In this document: piece after piece, positions 1 through 12,100 of the stretch
Layout: every line of letters begins with the position of its first letter
How positions within the stretch are numbered: the first letter of the stretch is position 1
Assembly (NCBI GenBank): GCA_038373865.1
Contig: JAXGGA010005121.1
Location: forward strand, 17,075-81,074
Source: Uloborus plumipes
Lineage: Eukaryota > Arthropoda > Arachnida > Araneae > Uloboridae
DNA length: 64,000 nt
Direction: 5' to 3'
Notes under the pieces: generated by a model
Told to the model about the DNA's origin: nothing
Seen by the model: the letters and a program-made list of their open reading frames with translations, nothing else
Database searches by the model: none
Made by a program: the position numbers and the translations under genes

Positions 1-315
1 CAAGGGGAGGTGCACAACTAGACCATCCTCAGAGCCTACATACCAAGCTAGAAGCTTCTACGGCATATAGTTTTTGAGTTATGAGACACAGACGTCGCGA
101 GAAAATTCGTCGTAATTAACTCGGGGGTGGTTGAAAAGGATTTTTCGGCTGCTTATATGTTGGTAGGTACATATGGACGTGCTGACAGGTCGAAAAAAAC
201 TACTGAACATTCATTCGGGGGGTGAGCAAAATCAAAATTTAGCTCAAATTTGAGCGATTTTTTTTTTTGCGATCACAATACTTCCTTTACTACGTAAAAG
301 GAAGTAATAATACTT
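1..315 (-). repeat. Dispersed repeat R1, copy 1 (truncated by window edge)
   Basis: This non-coding repeat matches, in reverse orientation, two pieces at 56037-56184 and 58752-58950. One end is at about 285-307, a hairpin of the type ACTTCC...GGAAGT (a near-palindrome around TACGTA). The other end runs off the window. Copy 1 is uninterrupted at the point where the other copy holds a hAT insertion, so it serves as the empty-site reference. The family is unclassified. Confidence 0.8.
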
Positions 316-1362
316 AGTCACACAGGGACAAATACGGACTACCATTTTTCTCTGGGAATCATGGCCGGAGAATCGGAGACAACAAGTCTCCGAAACTGCT
401 TGAGAGTCAACAAAAACAAAAAAATTAGCGAGTAATAAGGCCCCTATTACAGTATAAGCTAATTACACGACCGGTCATGCGGGGGCCCGCTCCGCAGACC
501 CCCGGATGATGGAACCTAAGGCTCTACGCTAAGAGGTGGGGCGTGGAGGAGAAAAGTATAAGCTAATTAATATTATAAGAAATGAAACAAATCAGTATTT
601 CAAATATTTTGTCCTAAAAACAATTTTTTGAAAAGATTACTGCAATCTTTTGCATTTTCTTCATGAAGTACTTGAACATAATGTGGTTGAATAATATTAC
701 TACAGATTCTGTCTGCAGAGACCATATTACCCCCCCCCCCAAGGCCTGTAATTTAGGGGAGTCAAAAGGGGCCATTGAACACCTTGGTTTTCAGACATTT
801 ATGTATCCACACATAAATAGAAGCTTTTTTTATAGCTTTTCGATGGAATTTGCATTCAGTTCTCTCTCCTCTCCCGTCTTGATAAAATTCGAAATGACAG
901 GTCTGCCCCTTCCTCATCCCTAAATGACCGGCGTATTCATGGTACTGATAATAAAAATTACACTTGATAGCAAAAAGGAAACACTTTAAACAGGCGACAG
1001 AGAATAGAAGCGTACTTTTTAACTTCTTTTGGTGAAAAAAAAATTAATTAATAAAAGCTGGTATCTGTAATTTTTAACCCATTGCTTTAAAAAAATTAAA
1101 GATTTAACTGCTGATTTTGCGGCAAAATTCAAGCGCATCAATATTACGTCATTGTAAACAGAGGAAGTATTTTTTAGAAAATGCCGCAGAATCAAACGGA
1201 ATACTTTACATTTTTCTTGCTTGATATCGCAAAATGCAATTTGTACTAAAATATTCAATAGGTTTGCCATTAAATGTCAAAACAACGTGGTTTACAAATA
1301 TAAATGTTTACAGTGAACTTAACGTTTTGTGACAAATCAAGCAACAGGACAATTTTACTCAC
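316..1362. other. Intronic or flanking sequence left of the unknown minus gene's first exon
   Basis: If the exon at 1363-1495 is real, this stretch is its first intron. Apart from the MITE-like repeat at 742-932 I see no conserved coding sequence. A minus-strand open stretch at 1019-1270 has no recognisable similarity and low-complexity ends, so I do not call it. Confidence 0.4.
742..932. mobile_element. Small hAT-like MITE, family with GTCATTTAGGGG ends
   Basis: The ends face each other: a CCTGTAATTTAGGGG-type end near 745 and CCCTAAATGACCGG near 920. The same end occurs at 8695-8715 in inverted orientation and in the nested element at 18128-18317. About 130 bp (745-880) are shared with 8590-8722 in reverse. 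There is no open frame, and no clean TSD was found. Confidence 0.5.
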
Positions 1363-1495
1363 TTGGTTTGAAAGCTAAATTTAAATTTTCAAACTCGTCA
1401 GCTACATGAAGAGTCACAGGAAAAGGTATTTTTTCAGTTTTCTTCAAATCTTCGGACAAAGATGAAACAAGCACGTCTTCAAATGTAGCCGCCAT
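1363..1495 (-). CDS. Probable first coding exon of an unidentified gene running left out of the window
   Basis: Reading leftward, an ATG (complement of 1493-1495) in the context AAATATGGCG opens a 44-codon frame. It begins MAATFEDVLVSSLSEDLKK and ends ...FENLNLAFKPS before a good donor, GTGAGT (complement of 1357-1362). The peptide is acidic and of mixed composition, unlike transposon debris. It sits head to head with the LRRC42-like gene. I do not recognise the family; the remaining exons would lie left of position 1. The exon call rests on the start, codon composition and donor only. Confidence 0.5.
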
Positions 1496-2783
1496 ATTTA
1501 TCGCAATTAATTAACCGCTCTAAAAATCAAAAATAACGACAAAGATACAATTTACAAAGAGCTACTGGTGTTTTCTCACGTTAAAAATAGAAACATCACA
1601 GGAAAAAGCACATTTACACACAATGATACAGATCTCATTATCAAGACATCCACAGACAAAGTAACACAATAATAAAGGTATATTAGAAGACTTGATTTCG
1701 ATTCAAAATTATCGGTAATCGCATTATGTCAAAAGCGATTAACTGACGGTCCTTCACTTTAACTGCACGCCAATAAAAAAAATCACAAAGAAAAAAAAAA
1801 ATTTCCCACTTTCTTATGCAAAACAGTATTTATGCAACTCAAAGAACAAAATGTTCTAAAATAGAGTCTTCCAAACAGAGAAAAATCCCCCCCTCCCTAC
1901 ATAAAGGCTTTGTGGCGCGCAGTCTGCCTCGATCCCCAGCACATGTTCCGCGAAGTAAAAATGACCCACCCAAGATCGCCCTATGTTGTAGAACGGTATG
2001 CGATCCAGATTGTGATAATGCTCTTTGTCGGTACTGCGACATTGCGACGATATCAAAAGAGATATACGCTCTGCATATCCAAATATTGTTGCATCCTTTA
2101 AATGAAAATGATCCAAAAACGAAACGCCAAATCAGTGCAACTTATAAGGCGTAAAATAATTCGCACTGAGATAGATACTTTATTGAGATAGATATTTTAT
2201 TTTAATTTTGACATCATCAAGATACTCATTGTCTTTAAAATCTGTTACACTAGGTGCTAGCATAGAGTAGTGACTCTTGCCTAGTTTTTTTTTTTTTTTG
2301 TTTGCTTTTAACCAGTGTCAGACTGTGCTCGAGTAGTGTCACGAAGCGATCGGAAACCAGAAAGACTGGTTGACGGTCGGTGAGACTTTTCGAGCACGTT
2401 GCTTGTTGATGATAAAATTCCGCATGCGCATTGCGAAGGCAAAGGGTAAACTGAAAATGGGTGCGATTTAAGCCTTTGATGTTTTGGTCCCGCTCTTGCA
2501 CTTAACTTCAAATCGAGAGTCGTGTCTTAATCATCACGTTAATGTTAAAGTACATAAAATGCTTTGTTTGCTAATAAACAATTTTCTGTGATGTGTGTTG
2601 CCTGTCAGATGAATTGAATTGGAAACTGTATCAACTTTTTTAGAGCCCGCTAGGAGATTGGGAAGATGTAGAATGTCAGGAAGATTTTGTGTTATAGAAC
2701 AGAACAGCCTTTTAAACTAAGTACGCATTAGGTGCAATTTTATATCTGTACGTAAATACATTTTCATGTAATTTGTCATCATT
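1496..2783. promoter_or_regulatory. Intergenic region between divergent genes, probable shared promoter region
   Basis: The region separates the minus-strand exon at 1495 from the LRRC42-like ATG at 2784. Two relatively CG-rich patches stand out, 1905-2060 and 2320-2470. The second contains CGCATGCGCATTGCG (2420-2435), which resembles the NRF-1 binding consensus common in animal housekeeping promoters. No TATA box is convincing. Overlapping open stretches at 1816-2154 occur on both strands and look like chance in a CG-richer patch. Confidence 0.4.
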
Positions 2784-3148
2784 ATGCCGCTGTCGCCAGA
2801 TACTTTATACAATATTACCCTTAATTTTCTTTCCATAAATGTTCAAAACATTGAATCCTTAGAAGGATTTCCGTCTATCATTGGTGCAGAAATCTTTAAG
2901 CGGTTTGTACAGCGAAGTGAATTTGTAACCAGTCCATCTCAAAGGCAGATGAAAATAATCAAAACTTTTACGCATGCTTATAACAGTGAAGTTCTTGAAA
3001 CTTTAAAACTGTCGGAAAGTTTAATTGTGATCAATGAATATTTGGATCCAATTATTGAATTAACGAAGTTTGTGACCGAACTTTGTCTCTGTTCTTGTTA
3101 TTTGGGAAATAACCATGAGCTTTTTGACTACATTTCTATATTCGATCG
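2784..3148 (+). CDS. LRRC42: LRRC42-like exon 1
   Basis: It encodes residues 1-121 plus two bases (CG). The donor is GTAAGT at 3149. It contains the stretch IESLEGFPSIIGAEIFKRF and ends in an LRR-like ELCLCSCYLGNNHELFDYI. Confidence 0.88.
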
Positions 3149-6100
3149 GTAAGTTGTATTATTTCAATTTTATCTGAAATGAAAAATATTACTTGTTTAT
3201 GTAATAACTCCAGTGTTTAAGCTAGGCTGTTTTGGGAAATTTGAAAACTTAGGACCTGTTTTGACAATGTGTATATAATTCCAATCAAAACCTAGATTTA
3301 AAACTAAACCAAGAAATAGTTAAGAGTAGGTTAACAAACACAAGAAAAATGTTTGTTCAATACATTACATTCATTACTACAATTACTTTTTAAATTTATA
3401 AATTAAGCACTCTTTAAATATGTTAGGATGATAAACTCTGGTTGATAAGCTTCCAAGAAACAAAATTGAAGTATTTTAATAATTGAAACGTAAGTAGATA
3501 GTATACAGTGGAATCTCGATAACTCGAACCCTTATTTATAACTTGAATTATTCCTTCATGAAGCTTTCATTGAGTCTCAAACTCTTGAAAAGGCTGTGGG
3601 AACTTTCGATAAACTCGAAGCTTTTGGCTGGTTCCTTGAGACTTTGAGCTATCAAGACTCGAATATAGTTAACTAAATTTATCCAAAACAGTTTGAGTCC
3701 GATTAACTGTCATTGTTTTAAATTAAAAGTAATCTTAAAATTATATACTTACTGGAGAGAGAGAAAGAAGTTATAGTACTTCAGTAAAGGTAAAACTTTT
3801 TTCTTGAAAGCTCTGTATTCAAATACTGTGGAATGACCCTGAAATTTGATTTCATTTTATTGCTCATGCTTCATTGGTGTATTATAGTTGCTTCTATATA
3901 AAATGTTATCATGTAACTTTTATGAGAAGAATATCTATTTGTAATAACTTTTTGTATTTACTTTTGCAGCAAATAGTTATAAATGAATTGAATTTACACA
4001 CAATTTACAAAATAAATGAGATCTTCCTATTTTTCTTTATGTTAAAAAAAAATAGATTAAAAAGATTATGTCTGAGAAGAAACTGTTTAAAAGATGATGC
4101 TGTGCGAAAGATGACCATTCGCATTAGAACTTTCAACAAAGGTCCAACAGAATTAGAATATTTGGATTTATCAGGTAAAGTCATTATTTATGAATATGAT
4201 AGTGTGCTGTCAAACTTTATTACATAAAGATTATAGTGCGTTCACAGGACTCATTTATGTAAATGCTCTCAATGGTTGTTCTCATGTAGCAGATTAAAAA
4301 AAAATTGGCAACAGTTAAAAATTTCAAATCATTGAAAGTTTTCAGCTGTTTTGATTATTAAATAGCGTAAAAGCGATTTTTTAATGAATTAATTTTTCGC
4401 ATGGTTGACTAAGCGCAAAAATCACCCCACCCTCCCCCAGGGCCGATTGGCGCCAAAATTTAATCGATGCTTGCTTCCTTATTGGATTAGTGTTATAATT
4501 CCAAATTTCATTCAAATCGCAGCATTATTTCTCGAGATACAGTACGTGCAATGACAAAATAAGCACTTTTGATTGCTCCACCCCCCTTTGAGATATTGAC
4601 ACACAAATTGAATCAGCACTTGTACTCAATAGGGTCTATCTATAGACCAATTTTCGTTTGATTCCGCTGGTTACTTCCTGAGATATAGCAATTACCCCCC
4701 CGCAGAACACGTGCGATTGCTTCACCCCCTTCGAGATATTGACACGCAAATTGAATCAGCACCTGTACTCAGTAGGGTCTACCTATGGACCAATTTTCGT
4801 TTGATTCCGCTGGTTACTTCCTGAGATATAGCAATCACCCACGCGCAGAACACGTGCGATTGCTCCCCCCCCCCCCCGCTTGGAGGAATGCGCTAAAACA
4901 AAGTCAGGTGCACCAGTTCACATGGTGGTACGTATGTGCAAAAATTTTTGTCTATTTCATGCAGTAGTTTTTGCTCTAGCGCGGCCACAAAAACTGGTCA
5001 CACACATACAGATGCACACACACAGAGACACACAGACAGACATTTTCCCAAAATGGTCGAAATGGACTCAGCGCACCTCAAAACGTGCAAATCCGTCAAA
5101 ATTCGACATTCGAAAATTTTCACGAATCCAATATTTTCTTCTATATATTAGATATAGAAGAAAGTAATATATATATTGCTGAAAAATATGAAAACAAGTT
5201 AAAATTTGCACTAAATTATCTGCTTAATGCATCAGTTTACTAGCCTTGTTTACTTATGCTTTACAAACTGTAGTGTATCTATGACATAGATTAAATGAAA
5301 ATAAAGAAAATATTAAGGTTGTAGAAGCATTAAAATAAAAAATTTGAAGTTTTTACAAATACTGAAGTAATTCCTACAATTACAAATAGTTGTTGTTGTA
5401 ACTCAATATTTGTTTTAAATTTTAAAATTTCAAAAAGCATATTTGATTTTTCATAAAATTATTTGATTCTTTACACAAAAAAAATTGTGAACTACAATGC
5501 TGTGCTAAGCAGAAAATGGAAAACAGCACTTTTTCTCAAAATTGAGTTATGGTTACCAAGTGGTTCTCTGTCAATTATTTTCCCTAAATAAATTTATGGT
5601 CATTTATTGACCCGGGAGAACGCGCAAGGGGGTGTTTTACACCCCAGAGAAACATTTAGGCACGTAATTCGTACTCCCCCTATTTTTAAATGGACGAAAC
5701 TCAGTGTAGCTGCCTTGAAGGTCATCTTCTAAGACGGGGTCCATTCAAAGAAGAAATTCCTTTTATTGTTTATTGGAATTTCGAGTTTGGGGTGTTGGAC
5801 ACCCCGTTGCGCGCTCTCGCAGTAGTCTTTTTTCGTTCATCTGCGTAGCTTGCAAAAGAAAGATGTCTCGCTATATGCGTTATGAAGAAGAAATGCAGCG
5901 TTTGCGGAATTTATTAAATGATGTTTCCATTGATGATGAATCAATATGTGAGTCAGCTGATGAAGTATGATAAATTAAATAGAAGTGACCATGATACAAA
6001 TTCAGAAAATGATGAATCGCAAAGCAAAAATGAGGACACTTCCTTTCCTTGGATTTGAGCGACCTTTACTTCGGAAGAGATGGAGAAGCTAAATGGATGA

Positions 6101-9100
6101 AGAATAAATATCAGCCGCATAAACGAGTTTCGGCAAAAAATATTGTATTTAAATTGCCTGGAAATACAAGAGAAGCCGAAAATGTAAGAACTCCTGAAGA
6201 AGCTTGGTCTGTTCTTTTCAATGATGATTTGATTTGAGTCCTGGTAGATTGCACGAACATTTATATAGATAAAATTAAAGAAAATAATTCTCGAGAGAGA
6301 GATGCAAACAAAACGAATGAAAATGAAATAAAAGCATTCATAGGCTTGTTATACAGGGTGCGGCAAAAAAACTCGGACAAAGTTTGTCACGTCCTGACAC
6401 CAACACGTATTACCGAAAACAGCGAATTATTTTTTTAAAAGATTCTATATGTTTTCCTGTATTAAGGAGTGCAGTGTCGATTTTGTATTCATCATTGTTG
6501 TTTAGTTTGCAGAATGGGCAAAAAGATGCGTAGATGTTTTTTTACTGTTTCGAGCTGGTAAACGTCAATTCGTTTGCTCAAAATTCCTCGACAGGCTATT
6601 TTTGATGCAATTAGCCGGTACAAAGAGCTTGGTCATGACTTACGCCGTCCAGGAAGCGGAAGAAAACGGACCGTGAACACATTTTCCAACTGTAGGCTCA
6701 TCAAGAAGTGAGTGCTGCGAAATTCAAGGGTCTCCATTCAAGAAATCGCTCGTGAGATCGAATCAGCGACCAATCAGTTCGGCGAATAGCTAAACAAGAA
6801 CTCAAACTGAAGCCGTACAAGCTTCAAAAAGTGAAACTTCTCACTGAAGAGAACAAGCGCGTGAGACTTCAAACATGTCACCAGCTCAAACGTCGGGCCG
6901 CAGGTGAGCGGTGTAAGCGCATCCTCTTCACAGATGAGAAGCTGTTCACTGTCGAACAGGCGCATAGCCACTAAAACGACAGAATCTTGTTCACTGAAGC
7001 TCCTGGCATATCGGCCATCGTCGAACACCACCAAAATCCACAATCGGTGATGGTCTGGGGAGGAATTTGCGATAGCGGCAAGACTTCTCTTGTTTTTGTG
7101 GATTAAGGGGTCAAAATCAACCAAAAACTGTATCGCCACAACATCCTTCAGACTGTTGTACTTCTGTAGGCCCAGCAGCACCTTAGTGATGAGGATTAGA
7201 TGTTCCAGAAGGACTCAGTACCGGCTCACCAGAGAAAAACGACTCAGGACTTGTGCTGGACCCATTTTTCAGACTTCATCTCCTCTACGGAATAACCCCC
7301 TACTCGCCGGATCTGAATCCCATGGATTACAGTGTGTAGTCCATTTTGGAGGCCAGGGCCTGTACTAAGCCCCACAAAAGCTTGGAGTCGCTAAAGCAGT
7401 CGCTTCTTTGAGAATGAGACCGATTGTTGCTGGAAGAGCTGCGGCCCATCGCTGAAAATTTTAAGTTACGTTTGGATCTATGTATCACCGCTGGAGGAAG
7501 CCAATACGAAACCGGCTGAGTATATTATTGTAGGAAGTCTATGTTAACGTTATTAATTGTTGTTTTGCTAAAATTTTTTTATTTAATAAAATTATCACAA
7601 TAAATCTTTGTCTGGGTTTTTCTGCCGCACCCTGTACATGGGCGGATTGCATAAGTCATCTCATGTAAATGTGAGATATATTAAATTATTTTTTTCGATG
7701 TAAATTATGTATGTAAATTCTTAAAGAAATGTGATTTTACTTTATACAAAATTTAGTGATGAAAAATCCCTTTAAAAGTAGATTTAAAAAATAATAATTG
7801 TTTGGGGTGTTAAACACCCCATGCGCGTTCTCGAGTGCGGATTATTTGGCGCGCGCCGACGGGTTAATGTGAAATATTTTATAAAAAAAATCTGAAAAAG
7901 TTACCCCTGGAATCAAATGCGTCGAGGCGCACAACTTTAAATGGCCATTTCTCATTTATAAGTCAGAGCTGCAGATACAACTCTTGCACTTAGCATGGCA
8001 GTATACTGGACAGATTCCTTGATACGAAATGATTCTGACGACGACTATTTAAATAAAACTTTATTTTGCTATTTGAAGCGGGCATGTCGCCCTTACAAAC
8101 TATGCTCCAACCATCAACAACTACTAAAATCTACAACACAAGTGCCATCTGACTAGATATAAATACAGTTAAGAGCCGACAGCAATTTGCATAGGAACAA
8201 ATAACAGGGCCCTCATGCGCTCATGTCAAAATTAGACTATGGAGATTTTCCACATTCCTGGATGGTCATCGGATACTTGTAAAATTTTTTTGAGAAATAT
8301 TAGTCCAAATGTCTTTTATATAATGCATACAATATTTTTTCTGTCTCCATTTTGATTGGACTATTTTTCTTACAGAAAATCAACTAACTGATGCAATAAC
8401 AAGATTTATACCAGTATTTGTAAAACTAAAATTTTTGAATCTTAGTTGCTGTGATTTAAGTGTAAGTTTAATTTTCTTGTATAATTTCTGTCTGATTCTC
8501 TCAATCTTTAGCTAATCACTATCATAACTCTTATTAGCTAAAATTTCGTTTAAAATTAAATTGTAATTTGAAGGAAACAAGCATGTATGATGTTACTGAA
8601 TGTAAATTCCATCGAAAAGTAATAAAAAAAAGCTTCTATTTATGTGTGGATACATTAATGTCTGAAAACCAAGGTGTTCAATGGCCCCTTTTGACTCCCC
8701 TAAATGACAGGCCTTGGGGGGATACAATAAAATCAACAATAAGTATTTATGTTTTTTTCCTTGAGCACACATGGGGAAGGAGGGGCGAGTTCTCAAATAT
8801 GTTTCCGTCTTAAAAGCATGACTTAACTTGCACCCATGTCTTTATCTTTCAGACCCATTTGGCCCCTTAAAAGTAAACTGAACATTACATCAAATATTAA
8901 AAGCTCTCAGATTAGGGGTACATTTATTTCAAAAGAACATTCAGCTATTATTAAAAATTTTTGTTTTTAGTATCTCTGTATCAATTAACATTTTTAACGA
9001 CAAAAACAATATTTATTTTTGAGTTTATGTTGTAAATTTTTAATACTTTTTCTTATTTTTATTTCTAGGACAAAGCAGTCAAGCAATTGGAAAGAGATTG

Positions 9101-12100
9101 CAATTTGAAATCAGTTACAACTAGCCAATTTTATTGTTGTTTTGTCAGTGAAACTAGAGGCTGGGCTGCTTATCTTTTTGAAAAATGGAAAGACATTTGT
9201 GTTTCAAGAGCACGTAACAGAGACGTTAAAAGGCGTAGTTCATTTTGTAAGAAATGTTTAATTTTCCTTCAAATGACTAATCATTTGAATTCTTTTTTAA
9301 AAATCTTCCATGATGGGTGATTTTAGTGCCTTTAAATAGAGGTGTTTGATTAGGCAATAGGGTATGTCATAAAAATAAAAGTTTTTTTTTTTCGACTTGG
9401 TACACACACTTTCCTATGTATTCACTCATTTTGAGTTGATTGGTATAAAAAAAAGTTTTGGGAAAAAAATTTTAGCTACCGGAAAAACACAATTTAAATA
9501 AAACTCAGGTGTTTTTCGCAAAAAGTTCACTACTTTCAAGTTGAATACGCAACATACCTGCAGGAGTTTTTTGAAAGATTTGTTCTGCTAACTTAAATGC
9601 ATGTTTTTAACTCTAATGAACGTACTTTCCTTATAAAATATTTAGTTAAATATACATTTCATCTCTTTTTGCTTTTAAAAAGAGCAGAAACTATTGGTAA
9701 TCGTTCCTACTGAAACGGGTTACGCTTCTGGTCAATTGGCACCACTGTCTTCGTTAGAAAGTCAGCTGTTCAGGGGGGGGGGGGGGGGAATGCCACCTGC
9801 AACTTGGGGAAGTGACAATCAAACCCAGATAATATAGACGAACTCGCGAACGCCGTTCGCAGAAAACTTTCGAAGTTTGCAGAAAATTTTTGCATTTTGT
9901 TAAAAAAGTTATAAATTTAGGAAGTTTTCTATCTGAAATATGTCTTGATTTTGTTCATTGTGGGGCAGTAGCTTGTTACATACGAAACTGACACATTCAT
10001 TAATCATGACGGATTGACAACCAACCTCATGTAGAACCTGCACTTCATACAACTTGATATTTTTGTTGTTGGTAGCACTTTAGGATTCAGAAGCCCCCTT
10101 TTTTTTGCAGAAAATTTTAAAGAAATTATTTAAGTTTGCAGACAGTTTTACATTTTATCTAAGTTTGGTGACAATCCCCATTTTACCGTCCCCCCCCCCA
10201 AAAGATAACTTTCGACCAGCAGACGCGTTTTGACTAAAATGTCTCTCGTCCTGCCTAAGATTTTATATCAGTTGCGCTTTCCGACACAAGGCATGTTGAG
10301 ATTCTTTTTTTTTTGTTGTTTTATTAAAGGATGGATTGATTTCCACTAAAAACCTAGAAAGCAAAAGGCACTAACAATTTTAACATCGAAGAAGTCAGAC
10401 TTACAGTTCGACTCTCCCGAAAGCTAGTGCCGTCGTGTAATATTATGACGCAAGGAAATACCCTGGAATTTTTGTAGTATAGTTATAAGAAGTAAACGAA
10501 ACTACCTTGATATTGATAGATCGGTCGTTACTTTAATCAGGTTTGCTGTGTCATCAACTGCGGCAGTTGCTATCACATATAGCCTTTTGGGTGATCTTAT
10601 GAAGGCATTCCATCTCGTTGAAGATAAAAAACATCTCATGTGCGATAGCAAAAAGGTGTTTCATGCTAAGGAGCATGTTATGAAGCTCTTAAGAGCCAAG
10701 GAGAGTTCCAATATCGCAAAAAGTAACATTGCTGCAATTTTTGTAGAGAGCAGGAAGCATAACACTCTTTCCCTTAGTCACGATGAGAACACTGGTAGCT
10801 TTCAGAAAAGCATTATCAAAGAAAGACCGTAACAGAAGAGCGTAGAGATCGCTACCTCACTCACTATACACCAGAAGAAGAAGACAAAAAATACAATACT
10901 GGCTGAGCAATGTGAAATAGGATTATGTGACTGGTTGAAGGACATAGGTATCCTCCATAGGACACCTCCAATGAGATGTCTGGCTAGAAAAGAGGCATGC
11001 TACCAGTAAACTCTTTTCTCAATTTGAGTTTCTTCAGACAAAAACAAAGTTTAAGCCAATTCAATTTTTCGAGCCCCTTGTTAATATCGACGAAATTTTT
11101 GCTGGTCAGTCGATCAGTTCCGTAGAAGTCAGAAGTATTGATGCTCACTGATGGCGGAACTATTTCTAACCCTATTTGATACTATTTTGTCAAATGCAAT
11201 ACGTTTTTACTTACTCCTCAGCAAAGAGCAACAAGTAAATTTTCTTGAATAGCCCAAAAGGGTCCGTTTTTTATACATGAAACTTTATTTTGTAATGGAG
11301 GAGTTTTTTGATGTTATGTAGCATGCTTCCTTTCCAGCCAGACATTTTATTGGAGGTATCACTGTCAATTAGTTGAAGACAAATGTCTGTAGGCCTTCAA
11401 CCAGTCACATAATCCTATTTCACATTGCTCAGCCAGTTTTGTCTTTGTTGTCTTTTTCTCTGGTGTATAGTGAGTGAGGTAGCGATATCTACGCTCTTCT
11501 GTTACGGTCTTTCTTTGATGATGCTTTTCCGAAAGCTACCAGTGTTCCCATGGTGACTAAGAGTTAGAGTGTTGTGCTTTCTGCTTTCTACAAAAATTGC
11601 ATTAATGTTACTTTTTGCGATATTGGAATTCTCCTTGGCTCTTGAGTGCTTCATAACATGCTCCTTAGCATGGAACACCTTTTTGCTATCGCACATGAGA
11701 TGTTTTTTATCTTCACCGAGCTGCTCTGAATTCACAAGATCACCCAAAAGTCTATATGTGATAGCAACTGCCACGGTGATGACACAGCAAACCTGACTAA
11801 AGTAACGGCCGCCCTATTAATATCAAGGTAGTTTCGTTTACTTCTTACAGCTATACTACAAAAATTCCAGGGTATTTTCTCGCGTCATATTACACGACGG
11901 CACTAGCTTTCGGGAGAGTCGAACTGTAAGTCCGACTTCTTCGATATTAAAATTGTTAGTGCCTTTTGCTTAACAGGTTTTTAGTGGAAATCAATCCATC
12001 CTTTAATAAAACAAAAAAGAGAATCTCAACCTGCCTTTTGTCGGAAAGCCCAACTCATATAAAAATCTTAGGCAGGATAAGAGACATTTTAGTCAAAACG

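Larger units (their letters stand above)
5863..7696 (+). pseudogene. piggyBac transposase N-terminal fragment, interrupted
   Basis: From ATG at 5863 the frame MSRYMRYEEEMQRLRNLLND leads, after a frameshift near 5965 and a stop near 6235, to a part typical of piggyBac transposases: KLPGNTREAENVRTPEEAW, then NEIKAFIGLLY. At LLY it is cut by the mariner (6354-7634). It resumes in frame as MGGLHKSSHVNVRY at 7637. The catalytic DDD region is missing, so the copy cannot encode a working transposase. Family assignment rests on the N-terminal motif and the TTAA-type ends. Confidence 0.78.
5611..7863 (+). mobile_element. piggyBac-like element, internally deleted and split by a mariner
   Basis: The ends read CCCGGGAGAACGCGC (left) and GCGCGCGCCGACGGG (right). 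The right flank is TTAA (7864-7867). The left flank is TTGA (5607-5610), one change from the TTAA target of piggyBac elements. Subterminal words GGGGTGTT-NN-ACACCCC occur near 5630, 5789 and 7804, beside GCGCGTTCTC-type sequence. It lies inside LRRC42 intron 2. Confidence 0.8.
4175..8375 (+). other. LRRC42-like intron 2, filled with repeats
   Basis: A 4.2-kb intron. It holds the tandem-repeat family at 4380-5175 and a piggyBac remnant at 5611-7863 with a mariner inside it. The stretch 7864-8375 has no recognisable feature. Confidence 0.8.

Noticed and set aside
663..923. 86-codon open frame on plus strand
   Set aside because: It overlaps a MITE-like repeat and a C11 tract, and has no protein similarity.
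1019..1270. Minus open frame of 83 codons beside the first exon
   Set aside because: No splice support to the exon at 1363, ends in low-complexity sequence and shows no known motif.
1816..2154. Overlapping open frames on both strands
   Set aside because: A CG-richer patch lowers stop density in several frames at once; no frame shows a recognisable domain.
6774..7368. Minus 135-codon and plus 92-codon open frames
   Set aside because: They are shadows of the decayed mariner transposase, whose real frames show the TDEK and QKDSVPAH motifs.
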